The notes beneath the pieces are model-generated. The model made no database searches, was not told where the DNA came from, and was given only the letters and a program-made list of their open reading frames with translations. From positions 1-30,740 of the IMG/VR virus record IMGVR_UViG_3300006108_000041: a DNA stretch of 30,740 nucleotides; one strand, written 5' to 3'. This document shows, in pieces, positions 17,445-23,360 of this stretch; position 1 is the stretch's first letter, and every line of letters starts with the position of its first letter. The DNA comes from a virus. The translations under genes were made by a program, and so were the position numbers.

Positions 17445-17525
17445 AGTAATTTACCTCGTATTTAAATGTATTAAAAATATAAACGGAATATAACGACTTG
17501 TCCACTTTGTTCATAACCAACTGCT

Positions 17526-17533
17526 TATTTATA
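17526..17533 (-). promoter_or_regulatory. T4-type late promoter TATAAATA before gp32
   Basis: The minus strand reads CATGTATGTATAAATAAGCAG-like sequence with an exact TATAAATA, overlapping the stop of the HAD gene. It would give a gp32 leader of about 75 bases that is AT-rich near the ribosome site (TTATATTTTTAATACATTTA). Confidence 0.7.
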
Positions 17534-18014
17534 CATACATTTTCAGTATGCATATTGTGGAGAGTTCATTGCGGTGAAGCACTCCAAGACCACCTGCTGC
17601 ATTCCAATCTTTGATATTCTGCTCATCATCATCGATTAGAATAGATGTGGGTGTTGCGTATTGTGCCTTTAAGTGTTTACCTGGCACAAATATAGGATGA
17701 AAAGTAACCTGATGCGTATCCAACCAGATTTTCTTTTGTCTACTAATCTCATCATGGTATTCTGGTGATGCCGATGAAGATAACATCTCAACAGGAATAG
17801 GTAAGTCTCTAAGATATTTCAATAATGTCAATGCACCTGGAAATAAATCTAGTGTGGCAAAGTTTTGACCTGCAATAAACTCACGAAATTGCTGTTCATC
17901 TTTAACAGCCTTCTGTGATGATTTTGGACCATACAGTTCTTCAAATCTCTTATCAAAATCTGCTATAACACCATCCATATCTACCCATATCTTATCATAC
18001 TTATGCTTCTGCAT
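17529..18014 (-). CDS. HAD-family 5'(3')-deoxyribonucleotidase-like hydrolase
   Basis: The 161-aa protein has HAD motif I WVDMDGVIADF (D12 nucleophile, D14 acid/base), motif II in EMLSSSAS, a basic residue in the region DEISRQKKIWL, and motif IV ILIDDDEQNIKDW. This matches phage and bacterial 5'(3')-deoxyribonucleotidases, which dephosphorylate dNMPs. In a T4-like phage it could balance nucleotide pools. It overlaps the gp59 3' end by 14 bases and lies between gp59 and gp32, a slot not used for such an enzyme in T4. The exact substrate is not shown by the sequence. Confidence 0.85.
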   Translation of the reverse strand: MQKHKYDKIWVDMDGVIADFDKRFEELYGPKSSQKAVKDEQQFREFIAGQNFATLDLFPGALTLLKYLRDLPIPVEMLSSSASPEYHDEISRQKKIWLDTHQVTFHPIFVPGKHLKAQYATPTSILIDDDEQNIKDWNAAGGLGVLHRNELSTICILKMYV

Positions 18015-18600
18015 GTATTAATTCCTTCAAGTAGTTCTTAAATGTATTTTTATCATATGAAAGAAAGCACTTGTACTTTAATGCTTTAATTCTAATATTA
18101 GGCCAGATCACATCATCACTAATCTTCTTGGACCACATCTCAAAGAATCCTAGTATATCATCTAGGATCACCAGAGTTTCAAATGCAATATTCTCTTGCA
18201 TAGTCTCAGTCAGCAACTTAGGATATTCACCATTCTTTACTGTAATCAATTCAGTAGGAGATGCAACTTGATCCATCAGATATACTATATCATTCTTCCA
18301 TACATATGTCAATGACTGATTGATTTTCTGCCATTTCATGTAACTATCTTCGGTCATTTCACCAATCCATCCTGCTTTACCATAAATCATATTTCCTAGT
18401 ATATAATTTCTCAATTCATCCAATGAGTATTTCCGTGATAACTTATGAAACGTGTACTTATCTTTGCGTTTCATAAAAGTATCTTTGGTGACATTAGTCT
18501 TACCATGATACTTCATGAAGTTATAGGACTCAGAGGTGAAATGCAATTTCAATGCCTGGTATAAACAGAATGATTCATATCCAGAATTATCAGTAATCAT
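18001..18600 (-). CDS. gp59: Replicative helicase loader gp59
   Basis: The 199-aa protein matches T4 gp59 (217 aa), the all-helical loader that places gp41 helicase on gp32-covered forks. Shared patterns are KRKDKYTFHKLSRKYSLDEL, then NMIYGKAGWIGEM and the C-terminal AFETLVILDDILGFFE and WPNIRIKALKYKCFL. Its ATG overlaps the stop of gp33 by one base, matching the T4 order 33-59-32. Basic residues are spread along the chain, as expected for a fork-DNA binder. Confidence 0.92.
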   Translation of the reverse strand: MITDNSGYESFCLYQALKLHFTSESYNFMKYHGKTNVTKDTFMKRKDKYTFHKLSRKYSLDELRNYILGNMIYGKAGWIGEMTEDSYMKWQKINQSLTYVWKNDIVYLMDQVASPTELITVKNGEYPKLLTETMQENIAFETLVILDDILGFFEMWSKKISDDVIWPNIRIKALKYKCFLSYDKNTFKNYLKELIHAEA

Positions 18601-18821
18601 TATATTGGAAGTCTACCCTCTTTCTTCAGCAAATTCAAATTGGTTGCTTCTTCTTGTATCTTAGATTTGATGGCCTGTGATAGTAATGTGGCAGCAACTT
18701 CAATCTCTAGTCCAGTTTGCTCACAATACAAACATACTGCTTCCATCATTTCAATTCGTTTCTCTGTTGCTAATTTCATAATCATCTCAGAGAATGACTG
18801 TATTTCATCTTTAGTCGCCAT
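18600..18821 (-). CDS. gp33: Late transcription co-activator gp33-like
   Basis: The 73-aa protein lies directly before gp59, the T4 position of gp33. It resembles the short gp33 of marine T4-like phages: RIEMMEAVCLYCEQTGLEIE, AATLLSQAIKSKIQEEA, then LNLLKKEGRLPI. gp33 bridges RNA polymerase and the gp45 clamp and activates late promoters such as the TATAAATA boxes in this window. It is shorter than T4 gp33 (112 aa), which limits confidence. Its stop overlaps the gp59 start (TAATG), and it begins 8 bases after the SleB stop. Confidence 0.8.
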   Translation of the reverse strand: MATKDEIQSFSEMIMKLATEKRIEMMEAVCLYCEQTGLEIEVAATLLSQAIKSKIQEEATNLNLLKKEGRLPI

Positions 18822-18829
18822 GATATTCC

Positions 18830-19384
18830 TTATCTATAAAATATGTGATTCCCAATTTGCATTACTTTGTGATAGTTCTTCCAATCTGGTCTTACATGAA
18901 TTTCATGAAAGTATAATGCATTTAATTTAGCAAGTTTATCATGTAACACATTATTTGTCAATGCTTTTTGTGCTAATTGTACACATTGATTCCACACATA
19001 TCGATTAGTAATCTTAGGTATACTATTCGTCCATGAGAACTGGTACACCGTTTCTTTATCATTATTCTTGGTTCTTTGATATACTACACCGCAGATGGAC
19101 TTAGGATATCTATAATTGTGTACTCTATTCATAACGACCTGCCCAACTGCACGGCGACCATCATAGGACTCACCGGATGCTTCAAAGTACATGGCTTTGG
19201 CTAGACAGTCAATCTGTTTAGCATTCTCTTTGTTTGAAATTAACTCATGTATATATTGTGCTTGAAGTACATTAAGTTCTTGCTGAGTAAATTCTGCACC
19301 TGCGGACAAATGCATAGGCAAGATGGATAAAAATACAAATATAGGCGTAAAAACGATAGCAAATATTTTATTAGAAATAAGCAT
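18830..19384 (-). CDS. Exported SleB-type cell wall hydrolase
   Basis: The 184-aa protein has a hydrophobic N-terminal signal (residues about 4-30, IFAIVFTPIFVFLSILPMHL). The catalytic domain is Hydrolase_2/SleB type: DCLAKAMYFEASGESYDGRR with E68 and E72, then GQVVMNRVHNYRYPKSICGVV (in parts), YQFSW and FHEIHVRPDW. SleB-type enzymes cleave peptidoglycan. This is probably the phage endolysin or a periplasmic wall enzyme, reaching the periplasm through its own signal. The signal may be retained as an anchor, since no clear AxA site follows closely. The SD AAGGAG is strong. No holin is evident beside it. Confidence 0.88.
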   Translation of the reverse strand: MLISNKIFAIVFTPIFVFLSILPMHLSAGAEFTQQELNVLQAQYIHELISNKENAKQIDCLAKAMYFEASGESYDGRRAVGQVVMNRVHNYRYPKSICGVVYQRTKNNDKETVYQFSWTNSIPKITNRYVWNQCVQLAQKALTNNVLHDKLAKLNALYFHEIHVRPDWKNYHKVMQIGNHIFYR

Positions 19385-19421
19385 GTTATTTCTCCTTATT
19401 GTTATTTGACGGATTGTTCCG

Positions 19422-19598
19422 TTATTGCTGGGTTGTATCTCGGAAGTCTATGAGAGTTTGAATTAGATCCGATAGTTCGGATTTACTCATAGTGAGACAT
19501 TGAGAATATGAGGATTGTAAACCGATTATAAGTTTATCATATTCTTTGGTATATATCACTGATATGCAATCAGGATACTCTTTGATTCGAAAAGACAA
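19422..19598 (-). CDS. Small protein with TTG start between tmRNA and SleB
   Basis: A 58-codon frame opens at TTG (19598) with GGAG 7 bases upstream and closes at 19422. It reads MSFRIKEYPDCISVIYTKEY, then DKLIIGLQSSYSQCLTMSKS and ELSDLIQTLIDFRDTTQQ. An internal ATG would give only 22 residues and lacks an SD. The pattern of beta strands followed by SELSDLIQTLIDFRD resembles small phage proteins with an opening sheet and closing helix, but I know no function. It starts about 25 bases after the tmRNA pseudoknot and ends 37 bases before SleB, so it may share the tmRNA transcript. It is easy to miss because of its size and start codon. Confidence 0.65.
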   Translation of the reverse strand: MSFRIKEYPDCISVIYTKEYDKLIIGLQSSYSQCLTMSKSELSDLIQTLIDFRDTTQQ

Positions 19599-19611
19599 TA
19601 GTTATCTCCGT

Positions 19612-19880
19612 TGTTGTAAAAGTCAGGTTGTTTGGGTAATAAGGAACAACCTGAAAATCCCCAGAGTGATTACGCTGCTAGAGCGAATTCCTCGTAAAAT
19701 GCGTCATTTGCATTTATGGTTTTGCTTGATTTACGGTCATCGCCTACCGGATTGCCACTTTCAGTATCTTGCCCTGTCGAAACCAGGTCACCCCCATAGA
19801 ATAAAACTTATAAGATGGTGGAGATGGGCGGAATCGAACCGCCGTCCAGAACACATTCCCTACAGTAGATATACAATCAT
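19612..19880 (-). ncRNA. ssrA: Circularly permuted (two-piece) tmRNA
   Basis: Read on the minus strand, the acceptor piece comes first. It has a T arm (stem GGCGG/CCGCC at 19827-19843, loop TTCGATT), acceptor strand CATCTCC at 19826-19820 and an encoded ACCA ending at 19816. A 20-base spacer (19796-19815) follows. The coding piece starts at 19795 with GGGGGTGACCTGGTTTCGAC. GGGGGTG pairs with CATCTCC over 7 positions including G-U pairs, closing the tRNA-like end. The tag frame at 19711-19670 encodes ANDAFYEEFALAA and TAA. A hairpin (19624-19632 with 19645-19653) plus TGGG/CCCA pairing forms an H-type pseudoknot. The piece order is that of permuted ssrA genes. The exact outer ends are estimates. 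It rescues stalled ribosomes and tags proteins for proteolysis. Confidence 0.93.
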
Positions 19881-19886
19881 AATAAC

Positions 19887-19915
19887 ATTATATCATAGAA
19901 ATAATACAATGTCAA
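19887..19915 (-). promoter_or_regulatory. Perfect sigma70 promoter of the tmRNA
   Basis: TTGACA (19910-19915), exactly 17 bases, then TATAAT (19887-19892), a full consensus match on both hexamers. Transcription would begin near 19880, directly upstream of the acceptor piece. Confidence 0.92.
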
Positions 19916-19932
19916 GTAGTATTTAGTCTACT

Positions 19933-20598
19933 TTAGAAGTTCATACCAACATTGAATGCTGTAACATTGGTCAAACTATTGTTAACACGGTCTTGAATCC
20001 ATGTATTACTAACACTACCGAACACATTACTGGTGAAATTGTACTGAAGTGCTGCAATGTTTTTAACATAATGAATTGGACCACCTTCTTCAATCAAAAG
20101 TTTATCCGAAATAGAAGATTTATCGGTAAACTTATAACTTGCCCAAATACTTTCACGAAAGATCGTCTGATTCAACTGCACTGCTTCTGCTTTAGCAACA
20201 CTGGTTTCAAAACTAACTTTGGTTGTGTCACTATTAATCAATCGAAATCCATGACCTACACCGATTACTTCCATGTCTTTGTATTTACCGAACGCATTGT
20301 ACTGATATCGTGCCGCAGTCTGTAGATAGTTGCGTGAATCTAGATTATAATTAACTTTACCATATACATCATATAGATTTGTTGTGTTCTTATCGTTGAT
20401 TGACTTGTAGATAGAGTCCAAATCAACATATTCACTAAATGAACTATTCAATGGATCTTTGTGTGAATAGGATAGATTACTGTTGATTACTGTAGTAGTC
20501 CTATCAGTTGTACCACCTAGATTGATGGTCAAGTCGTCTGCGGCCAATACTGGAGTTGAAATTGCTGCTGCGATAAGTGTAAGTGCTAATTTATTCAT
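19933..20598 (-). CDS. Exported outer-membrane beta-barrel protein, DUF481-like
   Basis: The 221-aa protein begins with a signal peptide (MNKLALTLIAAAISTPVLAA, cleavage near residue 19-20). Alternating strand patterns fill the mature part (NLSYSHKDPLN, NLYDVYGKVNYNLDSRNY, ESIWASYKFTDKSSISDKLL). The chain ends in phenylalanine (AFNVGMNF), the C-terminal signal recognised by the BAM complex. The pattern fits DUF481/YdiY-type outer-membrane barrels. In a phage it may alter the surface of the infected cell, for example by blocking a receptor, but that is inference. Its start overlaps the stop of the 79-aa gene (ATGA). It ends just upstream of the tmRNA promoter. Confidence 0.75.
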   Translation of the reverse strand: MNKLALTLIAAAISTPVLAADDLTINLGGTTDRTTTVINSNLSYSHKDPLNSSFSEYVDLDSIYKSINDKNTTNLYDVYGKVNYNLDSRNYLQTAARYQYNAFGKYKDMEVIGVGHGFRLINSDTTKVSFETSVAKAEAVQLNQTIFRESIWASYKFTDKSSISDKLLIEEGGPIHYVKNIAALQYNFTSNVFGSVSNTWIQDRVNNSLTNVTAFNVGMNF

Positions 20599-20834
20599 TG
20601 TTCAAGTTCCCTATATTTTAATAATCTCATATTGAGTATAAAGTTTTCTACTGCTAATTTAGTCAGAGTGCCAAGTAGAACAGTATTATCAATTTCATTG
20701 TTTTCATACCGTTCTAATATACTAGATGCAATCAAAGTATATGCAGCACTCTCACTAATGGATAGTCCTTCCCAATCAATTGGGTCGGCCATCTCCACTT
20801 CTTTTGCTAATTCAATTAGTTGGTCTAGTTTCAT
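20595..20834 (-). CDS. Conserved small phage protein, unknown function
   Basis: The 79-aa acidic, helical protein reads MKLDQLIELAKEVEMADPID, then WEGLSISESAAYTLIASSIL and ends TKLAVENFILNMRLLKYREL-. DPIDW and VENFILNMRL are typical of a small family I know only from T4-like phages of aquatic bacteria. It has no signal peptide, membrane segment or metal site. It overlaps both neighbours by 4 bases: the methyltransferase-like gene upstream and the exported barrel downstream. All three are thus translationally linked. Function unknown. Confidence 0.75.
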   Translation of the reverse strand: MKLDQLIELAKEVEMADPIDWEGLSISESAAYTLIASSILERYENNEIDNTVLLGTLTKLAVENFILNMRLLKYRELEQ

Positions 20835-21397
20835 TTAGGAGTAAAAATCATGACACCATCATGTTCTTGCATTAGATAATGATTATGTGTATCTGAGAGT
20901 AAATTGATAAACCCATGCCAATCTACTTCAAGTTCAAACTGCGGATCCAATTCACCTTCATGGTATCTTGGATTATCAGATGACTTGAAGTTTCGCATAT
21001 CATCACACACAATTACATCATGAATATAAGAAGGTTTAAGTTGTTTAATGAGTTTAATCTCATCAATCAATGGCAATCGTTTTTCCTCTGTGGTATCATC
21101 AGTACCGTATAATGATGGAAAGTGTGCGTCCAACCAGAATAGAGTTCTAGACTCTAATGTAGGTAAAAGATTGGTCAGAAATGTGAGACTATCTGCGTGT
21201 TCAATCTTCGCATACGGATACATCTCTGTACATTTAGTTACAAAATGTTCACCAATATCGCATGACCGAATATCGGTGTATCCAGAGAATCGTGCAAAGT
21301 TAATACCGTCACCTTGATAGCATCCAGTTTCTACGAATGTATCCAGGTTATAAAGTTTTCTGCATCCTTCAATATCAATATGTGATAACCAAGTCAT
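20831..21397 (-). CDS. Methyltransferase-fold protein (SAM-binding motif)
   Basis: The 188-aa protein has a class I methyltransferase pattern. Motif I-like FVETGCYQGDG is followed by an acidic strand end SCDIGEHF, then EHADSLTFL, LFWLDAHFP as motif IV, and DVIVCDDMRNF. Similar proteins occur with phage and bacterial surface-sugar or FkbM-like methyltransferases. The substrate cannot be told; given the exported neighbours, a cell-surface or small-molecule target is possible. A GGAGATAT SD precedes the ATG. The gene starts 15 bases after the HNH stop and overlaps the 79-aa gene by 4 bases. Confidence 0.7.
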   Translation of the reverse strand: MTWLSHIDIEGCRKLYNLDTFVETGCYQGDGINFARFSGYTDIRSCDIGEHFVTKCTEMYPYAKIEHADSLTFLTNLLPTLESRTLFWLDAHFPSLYGTDDTTEEKRLPLIDEIKLIKQLKPSYIHDVIVCDDMRNFKSSDNPRYHEGELDPQFELEVDWHGFINLLSDTHNHYLMQEHDGVMIFTPK

Positions 21398-21412
21398 AAT
21401 ATATCTCCTGTT

Positions 21413-21874
21413 TTACTTCATGTATTTCTGGTAAGCAACACGCCAATCTGTAGCGATTTCTTTTTGTGCTTGTGCTAGTGGGATTTGTCCGGAACACACT
21501 AGTGAATGCAACTTAACTTCCAATTTGTCCTTAAGATGCGCATTCCAGGTACCATCATATGGTTGCGGCCATAAGTTATTGATATCATTAGCACCTCCGG
21601 CGGTGAGTGGGATAATATGATCAATTTCACAAGACTGTGGACCAGAACAATAGCCTTGATGTGGTTGTACACCATAACGTGCATAGACTTGTTTCTTTAA
21701 AGATTCAGGTACATCACGAACAGTTGTAGTTGACCATCCTTTGGCGCAGATAACTTGAGTTGTCAACGCAGGGTCTACAACGCCAGGTGATAGTTTCGGA
21801 TCAGGCACCTCTGCGGCCACTGCGGCACCAATAGAAAGTAGTAATAGTAATGCAAATTTATTTTTACGGTTCAT
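21413..21874 (-). CDS. Exported HNH nuclease
   Basis: The 153-aa protein has a signal peptide (MNRKNKFALLLLLSIGAAVA, cleavage near residue 20). The HNH core is CEIDHIIPLTAGGANDINNL followed by WPQPYDGTWNAHLKDKLE, with D85, H86, N100 and H113 as likely catalytic or metal residues. Mature cysteines (C43, C76, C82, C127) could form disulphides in the periplasm. Similar exported HNH proteins occur in Gram-negative bacteria and some phages. A secreted nuclease could degrade DNA arriving in the periplasm, or salvage nucleotides; neither is proven. It starts 1 base after the GIY-YIG gene's stop. Confidence 0.87.
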   Translation of the reverse strand: MNRKNKFALLLLLSIGAAVAAEVPDPKLSPGVVDPALTTQVICAKGWSTTTVRDVPESLKKQVYARYGVQPHQGYCSGPQSCEIDHIIPLTAGGANDINNLWPQPYDGTWNAHLKDKLEVKLHSLVCSGQIPLAQAQKEIATDWRVAYQKYMK

Positions 21875-21875
21875 A

Positions 21876-22934
21876 TTAAGTCTCCTTTTGTACTAATTTA
21901 CCAGTTGTTCCAATCAACTCTGGATTGTTATCGAACTCTTCTTTTGTTACTACACACATAATCCCTGTATATTTGTTTTTACAAGTTACCATTCCTCTAC
22001 TGGAATGTATCAAATCTGGATTGTTATCAAACTCTTCTCGTGTTACCTTAAAGAATTCGCCTGTGTGTTTGTTCTTACAAATTATCTTTCCTTTTGCTTT
22101 TGCTGATATTTTGGCTGCGGTTTCTTTATTACCTTTATTTACACCAACTAAGTTCGGGTTAGAATGAAACTCTTCTATTGAAACATCACCAACTTCATTT
22201 GTCAATATATTTCTAGCCATTATCATACCTTTTCTTCTCTCAGAAAGTTTTGGATTCTTTCTTCCTTTAAGAATAAGTGATAACTTCTCATTCTTTCTTC
22301 CTGCGAGAATATGTACCAAATCATCTCTGGCCGCATACTCTTCTTTTGATACAGATAATTTATTGCCATCTTTATCTATACATGCCACATGTCCAGGAGT
22401 TGACAACTTAAACTTTCTATCCTTACTTAGTGCTGTCAATTTATCATTACTTTCAAACTCTTCTCGTGTTACCTTTAATCGGTTGCCATGTTCATCTTTG
22501 ACAAAAACATATCCGGCATTTACTCCTACCAAATCTGGATTACTTTCAAACTCTTCTTTGGTAACACTCAAAGTCTCATTCGTTTTGATATTCCTACATG
22601 CTACTTTATTTTTATTAATATCTTTCTGCATACCAAACTTTTCATGTGATATAGTCATATTAATATACATCTCACTCTTATGTGCATTAAGATGAAGCAA
22701 TATCTTTTTCTCTTTTGCTAATGCTTCTTCTTTTGATTCATGAGTTCTTAGTATCTTTGTAATAAAAAGATGTGGATTCTTTCTTAATTCACTATTCCAT
22801 ATTTTCTTATATTTCTTTGAGGAAACAGAACCATGATAATTTTCGTTTACAACTTTATTTACTGTGCTGTAACCGATATAGAACATCGGTAACTTGTTTC
22901 CTTTATATATTGTTAGATATGTGCAGTATTCCAT
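21876..22934 (-). CDS. GIY-YIG homing endonuclease with six tandem repeats
   Basis: The 352-aa protein has an N-terminal GIY-YIG domain (about 1-100): YLTIYKG and MFYIGYST as the two motifs, NYHGS, then WNSELRKNPHLFITKIL and KEEALAKEKKILLHLN (shown in parts). From about residue 108 it carries six units of 30-40 residues, each with a hydrophobic strand, a turn such as NKHTGE, and V(T/S)KEEFxxNPDLVG. Examples are RNIKTNETLSVTKEEFESNP, KNKHTGEFFKVTREEFDNNP and KNKYTGIMCVVTKEEFDNNP. Repeats of this type act as DNA-binding modules in homing endonucleases. The gene is inserted within an exported-protein run. A GATAAATA box lies 33 bases upstream. Confidence 0.85.
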   Translation of the reverse strand: MEYCTYLTIYKGNKLPMFYIGYSTVNKVVNENYHGSVSSKKYKKIWNSELRKNPHLFITKILRTHESKEEALAKEKKILLHLNAHKSEMYINMTISHEKFGMQKDINKNKVACRNIKTNETLSVTKEEFESNPDLVGVNAGYVFVKDEHGNRLKVTREEFESNDKLTALSKDRKFKLSTPGHVACIDKDGNKLSVSKEEYAARDDLVHILAGRKNEKLSLILKGRKNPKLSERRKGMIMARNILTNEVGDVSIEEFHSNPNLVGVNKGNKETAAKISAKAKGKIICKNKHTGEFFKVTREEFDNNPDLIHSSRGMVTCKNKYTGIMCVVTKEEFDNNPELIGTTGKLVQKET

Positions 22935-22966
22935 TTGAGGTTTTTATTATTAGTGGATGATACTAT

Positions 22967-22974
22967 TATTTATC
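22967..22974 (-). promoter_or_regulatory. Late-promoter-like GATAAATA before the GIY-YIG gene
   Basis: One base from the TATAAATA consensus, 33 bases upstream of the ATG at 22934. A full TATAAATA also lies at 23012-23019, overlapping the stop of the preceding gene. Either could drive the endonuclease late. Confidence 0.45.
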
Positions 22975-23011
22975 TTCCACCTACCTCAAAAGAGACTAAA
23001 TGATCAAAAAA

Positions 23012-23019
23012 TATTTATA
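23012..23019 (-). promoter_or_regulatory. TATAAATA box at the end of the exported small protein
   Basis: An exact late-promoter match on the minus strand within AAAATATAAATATTTTT, covering the TAA stop of the gene ending at 23015. AT-rich context makes chance occurrence possible. Confidence 0.4.
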
Positions 23020-23335
23020 TTTTACTCTTGGGTGAATTATTTCCGTATCCCAATATACAGGCCTTCTCATCATTATATTGAATCATAGTCCATGTTTTGG
23101 TTTTCTTGTTATAAGTTATGGTGTATTTTGAATCACCCTCGGTATCATCTCCTTGCCATACCGGTTCTTCACCATACTTATTTGCAACCTCATCTGCAAG
23201 TGCTTTGGTATCTTTGCACGGCACTGGTTTCATACTCATTGTGATACCGTCTGAATCTGGACCACTTGGAGCATCTGCAAACGATACAGAAGATACTAGT
23301 AGTAGTGTGGATAATAGGTACTTAAGTACTCGCAT
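23015..23335 (-). CDS. Exported small protein, unknown function
   Basis: The 106-aa protein has a clear signal peptide (MRVLKYLLSTLLLVSSVSFA, cleavage near residue 20-22). The mature chain includes CKDTKALADEVANKYGEEPV, the strand pair YTITYNKKTKTWTMIQYN, and KACILGYGNNS. Two cysteines could form a disulphide. I have seen the general pattern, an exported chain with TWT followed by ACILGxG, in small secreted proteins of aquatic bacteria and their phages, without known function. It has its own late promoter at 23362-23369 and a strong SD (AAGGAG). It is the first of four exported proteins in this region. Confidence 0.78.
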   Translation of the reverse strand: MRVLKYLLSTLLLVSSVSFADAPSGPDSDGITMSMKPVPCKDTKALADEVANKYGEEPVWQGDDTEGDSKYTITYNKKTKTWTMIQYNDEKACILGYGNNSPKSKI

Positions 23336-23360
23336 AGTATCTCCTTTTTTAGTGTGTTTT

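Noticed and set aside
19816-19850. A stand-alone tRNA at the TTCGATT/CCA sequence
   Set aside because: There is no anticodon arm upstream, and the partner acceptor strand lies downstream with a tag reading frame, so it is the tmRNA acceptor piece.
19546-19926. 126-codon plus-strand frame across the tmRNA
   Set aside because: It is antisense to the tmRNA. Its WRWAESNRRP stretch is the well-known artefact of translating the reverse of a T arm and acceptor.
22363-22695. 110-codon plus-strand frame opposite the GIY-YIG repeats
   Set aside because: It is antisense to the repeat array; its apparent Leu/Ser pattern follows from the repeats on the real strand.
21876-22934. CRISPR-like array suspected from repeated sequence in the GIY-YIG gene
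   Set aside because: The units are imperfect at DNA level, contiguous and in frame, so they are protein repeats.
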